Shown here piece after piece: positions 46,726 to 56,104 of a stretch of 64,000 nt of DNA. Location of the stretch: NCBI RefSeq assembly GCF_021497505.1, contig NZ_CP069349.1, positions 1,367,131-1,431,130 on the forward strand, written 5' to 3'. Below the pieces are notes generated by a model. That model was not told where the DNA came from and did no database searches. It saw only the letters and a program-made list of their open reading frames with translations. A program made the translations under genes and the position numbers. The number at the start of each line of letters is the position of its first letter. Position 1 is the first letter of the stretch. The DNA is from Turicibacter sp. TJ11. Lineage in GTDB: Bacteria > Bacillota_I > Bacilli_A > MOL361 > Turicibacteraceae.

Positions 46726-46756
46726 AAAAAGTAGACCATTCCGGTCTACTTTTTTT
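46724..46756. terminator. Bidirectional terminator
   Basis: A 14-bp perfect stem AAAAAAAGTAGACC/GGTCTACTTTTTTT between two convergent genes. Confidence 0.9.
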
Positions 46757-47609
46757 CATAAAGTTTATATAAGGCTTGCGTTCCTAGATCTTCTAACTGT
46801 CGTTTTTGACACTCTTCATATAAGCTTAAAACTAAATCAAGTCCTGGAAGTTCAATGTCCATATCTTTTGATTCATTAGAAGCAATTCGCATATCTTTAA
46901 TAAAATGCTTAATGAAAAATCCCGGATTAAAATCGTCTTGAATAATACGCGGTGCCATATGACTTAACTGCCAACTAGCAGCTGAACCACTCGTAATTGC
47001 CTTTAGAACTGTTTCTAAATCTAGTCCCGCTGCTTTTGAATACGCTAATGATTCAACCATCCCAATGGCAGCTCCAGCAATAGCGATTTGATTTGCCATT
47101 TTAGTGTGCTGACCGCTTCCAGCAGCGCCCATATAAACGATTGTTTTTCCCATTAACTCTAAGATCGGTAATATTTCATTAAATGTTTGTTGATCTCCAC
47201 CGACCATAATCGTTAACGTTCCATTCTTAGCACCTACGTCACCACCTGTAACCGGTGCATCTAAGCACTGTAATTCTTTTTGAACACCTGCTTCGTAAAT
47301 ACGTTTTGCTAAATCTGGAGTTGACGTTGTCATATCGACTAAGATAGTCCCTTTTTTCGATTGATTAATAAGTCCTTCTTCACTTAAATAAACCTCTTCT
47401 ACATCTTGAGGTAAACCAATAATAGTAAAGATTAAGTCGCACTGTTTGGCAACATCAGTCACCTTTTCACACCAAATGGCTCCTTCTGATACAAGGCCAT
47501 CCGCTTTGCTTTTTGTTCGATTATGTACATACAATTCGTGTCCTGCTTTTAATAAATGACCTGCCATTGATTGACCCATGACACCAGTCCCAATAAATCC
47601 AATCTTCAT
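46746..47609 (-). CDS. NAD(P)-dependent beta-hydroxyacid dehydrogenase
   Basis: A 287-residue member of the 3-hydroxyisobutyrate dehydrogenase / tartronate semialdehyde reductase family. N-terminal Rossmann signature IGFIGTGVMGQSMAGHLLKAGHELYVHNRT, substrate loop DAPVTGGDVGAKNGTLTIMVGG, catalytic Lys in GQHTKMANQI, and the C-terminal FIKHFIKDMRIA. The residue pattern HNRTKSKA after the second strand suggests NADP. The exact substrate cannot be told. Single gene with a shared terminator. Confidence 0.9.
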   Translation of the reverse strand: MKIGFIGTGVMGQSMAGHLLKAGHELYVHNRTKSKADGLVSEGAIWCEKVTDVAKQCDLIFTIIGLPQDVEEVYLSEEGLINQSKKGTILVDMTTSTPDLAKRIYEAGVQKELQCLDAPVTGGDVGAKNGTLTIMVGGDQQTFNEILPILELMGKTIVYMGAAGSGQHTKMANQIAIAGAAIGMVESLAYSKAAGLDLETVLKAITSGSAASWQLSHMAPRIIQDDFNPGFFIKHFIKDMRIASNESKDMDIELPGLDLVLSLYEECQKRQLEDLGTQALYKLYEKK

Positions 47610-47702
47610 TGTTTTCCCCTCTTTCTTTTAATGATTAACCAGCTAGCCATTCACTGATGATGTGCTTTCTTTTATCAATTATAGCATGTTCTCATTTTAA
47701 AA

Positions 47703-47727
47703 AAGCTATGAATTAAATTCATAGCTT
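47703..47727 (-). terminator. Terminator of the deacetylase-linked hypothetical gene
   Basis: AAGCTATGAATT pairs with AATTCATAGCTT around one base; T-rich on the minus strand. Confidence 0.8.
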
Positions 47728-47731
47728 AATT

Positions 47732-48415
47732 TTATTTATTAAATACGTAGTCTAAAACACCTTTATTAGCAATTGATTCGTAATACTTCGTTTTTACAGC
47801 ATAATAATCTTTAATTGAATCCATATACTCAGTATGTAGTGTCTCAATTGTCGTAAAAACTCCATTAATCATTTGGAAGTATTGAACAGCCTCACTTGTT
47901 TTTGTATTATAAAACATCTCTTCAAAGTTTGCTAAAGATTCAGCTAGCGTCTGTAACTCCGTATTTAACTCTACTAATTTCTCAGTGCGTGCTTGTTGCA
48001 AAACTAACATCTCATCTGCTAGAGCGGATAAGTCCTCTGGAAGTTTTGATAATGTTGACTCCATCTTATTAAAGTTAATTTGTCCAACTTCATGATTGAT
48101 ACATGTTACAACCTCTGAAGTATAACCATTTAATACTTCATATTCACTATTAAAATCAGCAAATAAATCGGTCAAATCCTGACTACCATCATAAGTTTGT
48201 CCTGCTAAGATTAACTGACGCGTCGATTGTTGTAATGCATCTAGATTCTCTTCTAATGTCACAGGTGATTTTTTCTCACACGAAATAATATTTTGATCGA
48301 TTCGCTGATAAAATTGAAAGGCTTCAACTTCAGGAAATTTATATGTTAAAGCAAAGTAAATTCCAACGGCTCCAATTAATCCAATGATTAGTAACGGTAA
48401 AAAAGATTTACGCAT
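47732..48415 (-). CDS. Hypothetical membrane-anchored helical protein
   Basis: A 227-residue protein with an uncleaved N-terminal membrane anchor (FLPLLIIGLIGAVGIYFALTY) and an external domain of amphipathic, mostly acidic helices (LEENLDALQQSTRQLILAG, LNTELQTLAESLANFEEMF). Two cysteines in the external part could form a disulphide. No family recognised. It follows the polysaccharide deacetylase gene by 17 bases, so it is probably in the same operon and acts at the cell surface. Confidence 0.65.
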   Translation of the reverse strand: MRKSFLPLLIIGLIGAVGIYFALTYKFPEVEAFQFYQRIDQNIISCEKKSPVTLEENLDALQQSTRQLILAGQTYDGSQDLTDLFADFNSEYEVLNGYTSEVVTCINHEVGQINFNKMESTLSKLPEDLSALADEMLVLQQARTEKLVELNTELQTLAESLANFEEMFYNTKTSEAVQYFQMINGVFTTIETLHTEYMDSIKDYYAVKTKYYESIANKGVLDYVFNK

Positions 48416-48432
48416 AAATAAACTCCCCCTTC

Positions 48433-49296
48433 CTATAAATTATCACTACCGAATAAATTTTTCACAACATGATTATCAGGATTATATGGTAAAAACTCAT
48501 ATCCTAATTCTTCATAATACTCAATAACCTTTGGTAATACCTCAACTGTGATATCTTTTTCATGGAATAAGACAACCGTATGAGTTGGATAATTCCAAAG
48601 AGTCATACAATATTCAATATTTTCAATAATGCTATCGACCGTAGCTTTTGATTCCCAATCTAATGAATCAACATCCCAGTCCCAACACTTAATGCCAATC
48701 TTATTCAACTCATCGACATGAGCATCTGTGAAGGTTCCACCGGTTCCATACGGAGCACGACATAACTCACTAACAAATCCATCTGTTAATTGTTTAATCA
48801 ATGCTTGCTCTTCTAACATTTCAGCAGCAAAGTTTTGTGCAGCATTTTCTTCACCATATAAGTGGTCATAATCATGAGTCATTGAATGCATCCCAATATA
48901 ATGTCCTGTGCTAGCCATTCTCTTTAAAATATCTTTTGATCCACTCACGTTATCAATAGATGAACCTAACACAAAAAACGTCCCTTTAATATCATGACTA
49001 TCTAAAATATCTAAAATTTTATTTGTGTTTCGAGATGGTCCATCATCAAATGTTAAATAAACAAATTTCACTTCTTTATTATGCCAACTATTAACTGTTG
49101 ATATTGGCTCAAAATTTAAATAAGTCGGTTCAACTGTTGCTACACTCAAACTATATACTTGTTGAAAGATATTAAAAACAAAACTTCCAACAATTAAAAG
49201 AAAGGTAACAAATGTAAAAAGCACATAATTACGTGGTTTTACTCGATTGCGACGACCGTAACTACCATAATTTGAATAATACTGATGTCTTGCCAC
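48433..49296 (-). CDS. Polysaccharide deacetylase (NodB domain), membrane-anchored
   Basis: A 287-residue protein with a short Tyr/Arg-rich cytoplasmic start, one transmembrane helix (YVLFTFVTFLLIVGSFVFNIF) and a carbohydrate esterase family 4 domain: YLTFDDGPSRNT (catalytic Asp-Asp), HSMTHD (two metal His), RAPYGTGG, WDVDSLDW and VVLFHEKD. It should remove acetyl groups from N-acetylated sugars, most likely peptidoglycan. A paralog follows downstream at 49.4-50.2 kb. The motif order is the same in both. Confidence 0.92.
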   Translation of the reverse strand: MARHQYYSNYGSYGRRNRVKPRNYVLFTFVTFLLIVGSFVFNIFQQVYSLSVATVEPTYLNFEPISTVNSWHNKEVKFVYLTFDDGPSRNTNKILDILDSHDIKGTFFVLGSSIDNVSGSKDILKRMASTGHYIGMHSMTHDYDHLYGEENAAQNFAAEMLEEQALIKQLTDGFVSELCRAPYGTGGTFTDAHVDELNKIGIKCWDWDVDSLDWESKATVDSIIENIEYCMTLWNYPTHTVVLFHEKDITVEVLPKVIEYYEELGYEFLPYNPDNHVVKNLFGSDNL

Positions 49297-49441
49297 TATA
49301 TTCCCTCCATCTGTTATATTTGTTTTAATTATACAATACTAGTAATTAAAATGCATTCGAATTTTCAACATTATTCTACAAAATTAGAAGGTAATATATG
49401 GATTATTTCATTTATTTTTTGTCCATAATATTATGTAATCT

Positions 49442-50227
49442 TTAGTTTAAACACTCAAATTCCTGTCCTTCATAATAAGGCATAAAAACGTATCCAAGAT
49501 CACGATAGTATTCGATCACACGTGGTAAAGCATCTAATGTTAATTTCTTTTCGTGAAATAGTAAAACCACTTCTTTTGGATACTCATTACGCTTTAAGTC
49601 GGCAACGACTTGATTAAAAATTTGATCTGCACTTGGTTTTGCCCAATCTAATGAATCAACATTCCAATCAATACATTCAATTCCTGCCTCTTCTAATGCT
49701 TTGTAATGTCCTGATTTAAAATGTGTTTTTCCCCCATAAGGAGGACGGCAAAGATGACTTTCAAACCCATCTGTCATTTCTTTAATTTTATCTCGTACTT
49801 CTAACATTTCATTAACAAAATTTTGTGGTGCATTACTTGAATCATATAGCTTATTCATATCATGTGTCATACTGTGTAATCCAATATAATGCCCTCTATG
49901 AATGATCTGTTTCAAACTATCCTCTGCATTCGAAAGCAGATCTAAGTTTTCACCAATCACAAAAAAAATAGCGGGAACATCAAGCTTTTCTAACAAATCA
50001 AGAATTTCTATTGTATATTTAGACGGTCCATCGTCAAACGTTAGATAAACGACTTTCTCTGGCTTAGGCTCATTGTATATAAATTTTTCAATTCGATCAT
50101 CAACAGTCGCTGCTTCAATACATACGGTTTGGACTAATAGCGAAGAAAGTAACATGACCGCACTAAATAAAAATCTCACGATATGTGAGCTTTTATTGAC
50201 CTTGAAATTAAATAATAAATTTCTCAT
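49442..50227 (-). CDS. Polysaccharide deacetylase (NodB domain), exported
   Basis: A 261-residue paralog of the gene on its left, with an N-terminal hydrophobic signal or anchor (FLFSAVMLLSSLLVQTVCIEA) and the CE4 motifs YLTFDDGPSKYT, HSMTHDMNKLYD, RPPYGGKT, WNVDSLDW and VVLLFHEKKL. Likely substrate is peptidoglycan GlcNAc or MurNAc; sporulation-cortex PdaA-type activity is possible. A 145-base gap separates it from its paralog, so it has its own transcript start. Confidence 0.92.
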   Translation of the reverse strand: MRNLLFNFKVNKSSHIVRFLFSAVMLLSSLLVQTVCIEAATVDDRIEKFIYNEPKPEKVVYLTFDDGPSKYTIEILDLLEKLDVPAIFFVIGENLDLLSNAEDSLKQIIHRGHYIGLHSMTHDMNKLYDSSNAPQNFVNEMLEVRDKIKEMTDGFESHLCRPPYGGKTHFKSGHYKALEEAGIECIDWNVDSLDWAKPSADQIFNQVVADLKRNEYPKEVVLLFHEKKLTLDALPRVIEYYRDLGYVFMPYYEGQEFECLN

Positions 50228-50310
50228 TATCTTTCAACTCTTTTCATATAAACTTCTTCTTTATTATGTGATTTATCCGTAACAATTATTGCTGATATTA
50301 AGCAAATAAA

Positions 50311-50341
50311 AAAAAGTGCGAAGAAAATCTTCACACTTTTT
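50311..50341 (-). terminator. Terminator of ptsI
   Basis: AAAAAGTGCGAAGA pairs with TCTTCACACTTTTT (one bulge), loop AAA. Confidence 0.85.
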
Positions 50342-50347
50342 CAATCA

Positions 50348-52057
50348 TTATTTTTGAATGCTTTCAACTAGTTCAATAACTTCTTCAACTGTTGATTTAT
50401 TTAATGCTTCAGCTGCTAAATCAGCCATTTCAGCTTTTGATAATTTACTGATTAATGAACGAGCAGGTAAAATTGAAGTCGCTGACATTGAGAATTCATC
50501 TAATCCTAATCCTAATAATAATGGAATAGCTGTTTGATCCCCTGCCATTTCTCCACACATTCCAGTCCATTTACCTTCTTTGTGTGCAGCATCGATAACC
50601 ATTTTTACTAAACGTAAAATACTTGGGTTATATGGTTGATATAAGTATGAAACTTTTTCATTCATACGGTCAGCAGCCATTGTATATTGGATTAAATCGT
50701 TTGTTCCGATTGAGAAGAAGTCTACTTCTTTAGCAAATTGATCAGCTAATACTGCCGCAGATGGAATTTCAACCATCATACCTACTTCGATTTCTTCAGA
50801 AACTGTTACACCTTCAGCAACTAATTTAGCTTTTTCTTCTAATAATAAAGCTTTTGCTGAACGGAACTCATTTAATGTTGCAATCATTGGGAACATAATA
50901 CGTAATTTCCCATAAGCACTTGCACGTAATAAAGCACGTAATTGTGTACGGAATAAATCTGTATCATCTAAGCATAAGCGAATCGCACGATATCCTAAGA
51001 ATGGGTTCATTTCTTTTGGTAAGTGTAAGTAAGGTAATTCTTTATCTCCACCGATATCTAACGTACGAACAACGACTGGTTTATCTCCCATCGCTTCTAA
51101 TACTGCTTTGTATGCTTCGAATTGCTCTTCCTCAGTTGGGAAGTTGTCACGTCCCATGTATAAGAATTCAGTACGGTATAATCCAACTGCTTCTCCACCA
51201 TTAGCTAAAACACCTTCAACATCTTTAGGTGTTCCGATGTTTGCTGCTAACTCAACGTGTTGTCCATCTTTAGAAACTGTTTTTTCATTTTTTAATTTAG
51301 CCCATTCTGCTTTTTGCGCTTCATATGCTTGAGCTACTTCTTCATAGTGAGCAATTTGCTCAGCTGATGGATTAACAATAACATTTCCTTCTAATCCATC
51401 TAAAATGATCATATCTCCATCTTTAACATCCTCTAAAATTGTTTTTGTTCCAACTACTGCTGGAATTTCTAAAGAACGAGCCATGATTGCAGAGTGAGAA
51501 GTACGTCCACCAATGTTAGTCGCAAATCCTTTAACAAAATTACGATCTAATTGAGCTGTATCAGATGGTGTTAAATCTTCTGCAATAATAACGACTTGCT
51601 CATCAATTGTACTAGGATCATTCACTTTAACACCTAATAAGTGAGCTAAAATACGTTTTTTAATATCTTTAATATCTGCTGCACGCTCACGGAAATATTC
51701 ATTATCCATGCTTTCAAACATCATGATAAACATATTTGAAACTTCATCAAAAGCATAAGATGCATTAACGTTTTCAGATTTGATTTTATCTGTTGTTTGA
51801 GTTAATAACTCAGGGTCATTTGCCATATTGATGTGAGCATCAAAAACTGCTGCTTCTTCTTCGCTTAAGTTTTGTGCTGCTTTTACTTTAATTTTTTGTA
51901 ACTCTTCAGTTGTTTTAACTAAAGCTTCTTTATATAAATTGATTTCAGTTTCTACATCTGTAATTGTCGTTTTGACAACTGTTAATTCTGGTTCAATTAA
52001 TTTAAATGCCTTTGCAATTGCAATACCATTTGATGCTGCGATACCTTTAATATTCAC
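50348..52057 (-). CDS. ptsI: PTS Enzyme I (phosphoenolpyruvate-protein phosphotransferase)
   Basis: First enzyme of the sugar PTS; takes phosphate from PEP and passes it to HPr. The 569 residues contain the N-terminal swivelling His domain ([21 protein letters not shown], phospho-His) and the PEP-binding barrel ([85 protein letters not shown]). The start was placed at a GTG 7 bases after AAAGGGG, giving the usual [17 protein letters not shown] start; an ATG 21 bases upstream lacks a site. Confidence 0.97.
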   Translation of the reverse strand: MNIKGIAASNGIAIAKAFKLIEPELTVVKTTITDVETEINLYKEALVKTTEELQKIKVKAAQNLSEEEAAVFDAHINMANDPELLTQTTDKIKSENVNASYAFDEVSNMFIMMFESMDNEYFRERAADIKDIKKRILAHLLGVKVNDPSTIDEQVVIIAEDLTPSDTAQLDRNFVKGFATNIGGRTSHSAIMARSLEIPAVVGTKTILEDVKDGDMIILDGLEGNVIVNPSAEQIAHYEEVAQAYEAQKAEWAKLKNEKTVSKDGQHVELAANIGTPKDVEGVLANGGEAVGLYRTEFLYMGRDNFPTEEEQFEAYKAVLEAMGDKPVVVRTLDIGGDKELPYLHLPKEMNPFLGYRAIRLCLDDTDLFRTQLRALLRASAYGKLRIMFPMIATLNEFRSAKALLLEEKAKLVAEGVTVSEEIEVGMMVEIPSAAVLADQFAKEVDFFSIGTNDLIQYTMAADRMNEKVSYLYQPYNPSILRLVKMVIDAAHKEGKWTGMCGEMAGDQTAIPLLLGLGLDEFSMSATSILPARSLISKLSKAEMADLAAEALNKSTVEEVIELVESIQK

Positions 52058-52190
52058 AATGCTACCCCTTTCATTCATAACGGTTTTATACTTAATTATT
52101 ATAACAGATTAAAGCATTTTCACAATAGCGTTTTATATGTAACTCGTTACATATGTTTATTTGTCGCATTTTCTGTTTATTTTTGGAAAA

Positions 52191-52216
52191 TAAAAAAGTA
52201 CTGGTTTCCCAGTACT
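52191..52216 (-). terminator. Terminator between ptsH and ptsI
   Basis: AGTACTGG pairs with CCAGTACT, GAAA loop on the transcribed strand, followed by TTTTTTA. It would attenuate read-through from ptsH into ptsI. Confidence 0.85.
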
Positions 52217-52239
52217 ATTGTATCTAAATTAGATAATTA

Positions 52240-52503
52240 TTATTCACCTAATCCTTGAGTAGTGATTGTTTCTGTTAAAGCTGCGATTGCTGCTTCAGCA
52301 TCATCACCTTCAGCAGAGATTGTGATCTCAGCACCTTGTTGGATTCCTAAAGACATTACACCCATGATTGATTTTAAGTTAACTTTTTTGTCACGGTATG
52401 TTAATGAAATTTCTGAGTTAAATTTGCTAGCTGTATTTACTAATACTGTAGCAGGACGAGCATGTAATCCAGTTTCATCTGTAATTTTGAAGATTTTTTC
52501 CAT
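52240..52503 (-). CDS. ptsH: PTS phosphocarrier protein HPr
   Basis: An 87-residue protein. The active His15 is in [13 protein letters not shown] and the regulatory Ser46 in [13 protein letters not shown], phosphorylated by HPr kinase in Firmicutes for CcpA control. Accepts phosphate from Enzyme I and gives it to EIIA. Unlike the classical ptsHI operon, a terminator separates it from ptsI. Confidence 0.98.
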   Translation of the reverse strand: MEKIFKITDETGLHARPATVLVNTASKFNSEISLTYRDKKVNLKSIMGVMSLGIQQGAEITISAEGDDAEAAIAALTETITTQGLGE

Positions 52504-52588
52504 TGATAATCGCTCCTCTTCTAGTAATGATTTCCATGTTTATTTTAACGTTTCAAACAGGAGAAATCAAGTTATATAATTCACAAAT

Positions 52589-53092
52589 TTATTTAATTTC
52601 TAAAATATCAGCTTCACCGTGTGTCACTGATCCAGTTTTCTTTAACTCGATTGTTTTTTCACCTAAGTTTGTGAAAACAACCGGTGTCACTAATGATGGT
52701 ACTTTTGGACGTACAGCATCTAAGTCAACTGATAATAATAAAGTATCAGGTGTTACTGTATCCCCTTCTTTAACATGAGCATTAAATCCTTCACCTTTTA
52801 ATGCAACAGTGTCCATACCAAAGTGAATTAAGATTTCATGTCCTTCGTTAGATTCTAACGCTACCGCATGTTTTGTTGGGAAAACATTTAATACTTTACC
52901 TGTTACTGGAGAGTAAACTTTACCTTCAGTTGGTTCAATAGCAAATCCATCTCCCATCATTTTTTGACTAAATACTGGGTCTGGAACTTCGCTAATTGGT
53001 AATAATGTACCAGTAATCGGTGCGAAGATTCCTTTTTTTGGTTCTTCAGTTTTCTTATTGAATAAGTTTTTGAATGCGTCAAAAATTCCCAT
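52589..53092 (-). CDS. crr: PTS glucose-type EIIA (Crr-like)
   Basis: A 167-residue stand-alone EIIA of the glucose family. Conserved [34 protein letters not shown] start, His in [10 protein letters not shown] and the phospho-acceptor His in [18 protein letters not shown], then HVKEGDTV. It would phosphorylate the IIB domain encoded directly upstream. In B. subtilis this domain is fused to the glucose permease; here it is separate. Start follows AGGAGGTG. Confidence 0.95.
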   Translation of the reverse strand: MGIFDAFKNLFNKKTEEPKKGIFAPITGTLLPISEVPDPVFSQKMMGDGFAIEPTEGKVYSPVTGKVLNVFPTKHAVALESNEGHEILIHFGMDTVALKGEGFNAHVKEGDTVTPDTLLLSVDLDAVRPKVPSLVTPVVFTNLGEKTIELKKTGSVTHGEADILEIK

Positions 53093-53217
53093 GGTGCACC
53101 TCCTAATATCTTTCATATCTATTATATTGTTTTTTTTCAACAAATATAGATGTAATTTGCAATTTTTTTAAATAATAACGCTATCATTTGCTTAACGTTA
53201 TCTTTTTTTATTATTTT

Positions 53218-54795
53218 TTATTTATTTTTTAATTCATTCTGCATAATATCTTCAATTTGTGATTTTAGCTGATCTGAAATCGTTCCAAAAATCGCTTGCA
53301 TATTATTTCCTGATACAAATATACCAGATGCACCTAATTCTTTAATTTTTAATTGATCGACTTCATCGATATCATGGACCGAAACACGTAAACGTGACAT
53401 ACATGCATCTAATGTATCAATATTAGAACTTCCACCTAAAGCTTCTAAAATAGCAACTGATTTTTCACTACGTGATGTAGTTTTTGATGTTTGATAATCT
53501 TCCTTAGAGATTAACTTATCTTCAGATTCCCCACGTCCTGGTGTTGATAAGTCAAAACGACGAATAGCAAATCGGAAAATAAAGTAATAAACAGGAGCAT
53601 AAAAAACACCAACTAAAATAATTCTGATCCAGTTTGTAAACTCAGCACCAGGTAAAATTCCGTATACCAATAAATCAATTAATCCACCAGAAAAAGTCAT
53701 TCCCACATGAACATTTAATAGATACATTAACATGAATGATACCCCTGCTAATACAGCGTGAATAGCAAATAAAATAGGGGCCACAAATAAGAACGTAAAT
53801 TCAATTGGTTCTGTAACACCCGTTAAAGCTGATGTTAATCCAGCTGATAACAGTAATCCACCAATTGCTTTTTTACGTTGTGGCGCTGCTTCTTGATACA
53901 TTGCATAAGCAGCTGCAGGAAGTCCAAAGATCATAAATGGATATTTTCCTGTCATAAAGCGACCTGCTAACGTTGCTTCCTGATCTTGGATATTTTCAAT
54001 CATCGCTTGGTATCCGTAATTTGAAAAATCAGATAATTGTTGGAACCAAATACGTTGATCTCCCATGGCAACTACACCATCAATTGAAGTGTAAATTCCT
54101 CCTGCTTCTGTATACCAAAGCGGGAAATAAAACACATGATGTAATCCAAAAGGAATTAAAGCACGTTCTGTTATTCCATAAATCAAGATATATAATGGAT
54201 TTGTTCCTTCCGCAGCCACAATGTTTCCAAAACTAGCAATTAGATTTCCAATAGGTGGCCAAATATAAGCTAATAAAATCCCAACAATAATTGATGCTAA
54301 AGCTGTAATAATAGGAACAAATCGTGCACCTGCGAAAAATGAAAGAAAATCAGGAAACTTAATATTATAAAACTTATTATATAGATAAGCCGTTAGTAGT
54401 CCGATGATGACTCCACCGAATACCGATGTCTGTAACGTATCGATCCCCAATACGCTTGCATACAATTTTTCAGGTAATGTCTCAGGCATAAATACCCCAA
54501 TTACGACATTCATAATTAAAAAACCAACCGTTGAAGCTAAAGCTGCAACCCCTTTATCACCTGTTAATCCTGATGCTACTCCAACAGCAAATAACAATGG
54601 TAAGTTTGCAAAAACAATATCACCTGCATTATTCATAACAGCTGCAACTGTCTGCCAGAAGTCACTTTCTAAAAATGGTAAATAGTTTAATAATGATTGT
54701 TGCATTGATGCACCAATTCCTAATAACAATCCAGCAATCGGTAACAACGCAACCGGAACCATAAATGCTTTACCAATTCGTTGTAAAGTTTTCAT
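53218..54795 (-). CDS. ptsG: PTS glucose/N-acetylglucosamine-type EIICB
   Basis: A 525-residue membrane permease-kinase. The IIC part (1 to about 410) starts MKTLQRIGKAFMVPVALLPIAGLLLGIG and has the sugar-site region GITERALIPFGLHHVFYFPLW and GVTEPIEFTFLFVAP. The IIB domain (about 450-525) contains the phosphocysteine in IDTLDACMSRLRV. Sequence alone does not separate glucose from N-acetylglucosamine; nagB elsewhere in the window would suit either. The four PTS genes run in the same direction over 4.4 kb. Confidence 0.93.
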   Translation of the reverse strand: MKTLQRIGKAFMVPVALLPIAGLLLGIGASMQQSLLNYLPFLESDFWQTVAAVMNNAGDIVFANLPLLFAVGVASGLTGDKGVAALASTVGFLIMNVVIGVFMPETLPEKLYASVLGIDTLQTSVFGGVIIGLLTAYLYNKFYNIKFPDFLSFFAGARFVPIITALASIIVGILLAYIWPPIGNLIASFGNIVAAEGTNPLYILIYGITERALIPFGLHHVFYFPLWYTEAGGIYTSIDGVVAMGDQRIWFQQLSDFSNYGYQAMIENIQDQEATLAGRFMTGKYPFMIFGLPAAAYAMYQEAAPQRKKAIGGLLLSAGLTSALTGVTEPIEFTFLFVAPILFAIHAVLAGVSFMLMYLLNVHVGMTFSGGLIDLLVYGILPGAEFTNWIRIILVGVFYAPVYYFIFRFAIRRFDLSTPGRGESEDKLISKEDYQTSKTTSRSEKSVAILEALGGSSNIDTLDACMSRLRVSVHDIDEVDQLKIKELGASGIFVSGNNMQAIFGTISDQLKSQIEDIMQNELKNK

Positions 54796-54986
54796 TGAAA
54801 ATCTCCTTTCAAAATAAGTTGTAAGTAGTACGACGATTCACACTCTCTTCATTTTTATAATCATTAAACAAGTACCACTTTTTCTATTTTAACCTATCTT
54901 TTTTAGATTATGTAGATAACAAATCCATATTTTTGTTACTTTTTCACGGTTTTGGATATTTATCATCTATTTTTATTTTCGTAAAT

Positions 54987-55020
54987 TAAAAAAAGAACAT
55001 TAGATTGACTCTAATGTTCT
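54987..55020 (-). terminator. Terminator of the polyprenyl synthase gene
   Basis: AGAACATTAGA (54994-55004) pairs with TCTAATGTTCT (55010-55020), then seven Ts on the minus strand. Confidence 0.85.
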
Positions 55021-55976
55021 CTAACTAATAATCGCTTCGTGATCCACTCTAAATCATCACGTGATTGACAAGCTGGTAAAGAAGCAATTGCTTTTAATGA
55101 TTTAGTTGTATACTTTTTAGCCAGTTCTTGTGCTTTATCAACGCCACCTAATTCATTCACACGATGAATAATTTGTTGAACAACTTCATCATCATAAACT
55201 TCTAACGCTAATAAATCATTTAATTGCTTATCATTTTTTCTAAGTGCATAGATTAAAGGTAACGTGTAGTATCCTTGTTTTAAATCATTTCCTAACGTTT
55301 TCCCTACACGAGCTTCATCACCCGTATAATCTAATATATCATCGATAATTTGAAAAGCATTCCCAACATGTAGCCCGATTTTACCAAGTTTCTTACAAAA
55401 GGCTTCGTCACAACCCGATTCATATGCTCCCACAGCTAAACTCGTTGCTAAAAGTGCAGACGTTTTAGCTCCAATAATTTTTAAATATCGTTTAACTGAA
55501 GTATTTGATTTAAATCGACCATCAAATTGATCAATTTCTCCAACACAAACACGTGAAACAGCTCTTGATAATTCACGCATATGATGAAGCTCATAGTGCT
55601 CCGCTAAAATTTCAAAGCATTTTGTAAAAATATAATCACCTGTGTAAACCGCGTAATCTTTTCCATACTTTTGCTGAGTTGTTAAATGACCACGACGATG
55701 AGTGGCATCATCAATGATATCATCGTGAACAAGTGTAGCTAAATGCAACATTTCAAGAACAGCTGCCAATGGATAAATAGACTCAATTGATTTTGAACCA
55801 AATCCAGCACCTAGGACACAAAGACCTGGGCGAATTCTTTTTCCACCTGATTGAGCTAAATCTTGCAATATCTCATTCATTTTTTGTTGTTTTACTGTTA
55901 GTTGCTCAATAATAATTTGATCAACTTGATTAAGATGATCAATCATTAAAGGTTTTTCTTTCCAAAATGAATTCAT
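55011..55976 (-). CDS. Long-chain polyprenyl diphosphate synthase (HepT/DmkB-like)
   Basis: A 321-residue all-helical prenyltransferase. First Asp-rich motif LVHDDIIDDATHRRG and second FQIIDDILDYTGD are intact, and GGKRIRPG binds the substrate phosphate. The residues before the first motif (LEMLHLATLVHDD) lack bulky blockers, which favours a long chain (menaquinone side chain). Next to an NDH-2, and close to an ApbE gene, it matches DmkB, the demethylmenaquinone side-chain enzyme of the Listeria electron-transfer locus. Start follows AGGTGAT. Confidence 0.88.
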   Translation of the reverse strand: MNSFWKEKPLMIDHLNQVDQIIIEQLTVKQQKMNEILQDLAQSGGKRIRPGLCVLGAGFGSKSIESIYPLAAVLEMLHLATLVHDDIIDDATHRRGHLTTQQKYGKDYAVYTGDYIFTKCFEILAEHYELHHMRELSRAVSRVCVGEIDQFDGRFKSNTSVKRYLKIIGAKTSALLATSLAVGAYESGCDEAFCKKLGKIGLHVGNAFQIIDDILDYTGDEARVGKTLGNDLKQGYYTLPLIYALRKNDKQLNDLLALEVYDDEVVQQIIHRVNELGGVDKAQELAKKYTTKSLKAIASLPACQSRDDLEWITKRLLVREH

Positions 55977-56045
55977 ACGTTATCACCTACATAAATGGAG
56001 TGCTACTCCTTAAGTCAATCCTCTGAAAATAAAGTCTACCTAAGA

Positions 56046-56082
56046 AAAACATAGTCAATACCCTTTTGTATTAACTATGTTT
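56046..56082 (-). terminator. Terminator of the NDH-2 gene
   Basis: AACATAGT-AATAC pairs with GTATT-ACTATGTT around a C-rich loop; T-run on the minus strand. Confidence 0.8.
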
Positions 56083-56104
56083 CCCCTAATTGCTTTATTA
56101 TAAA

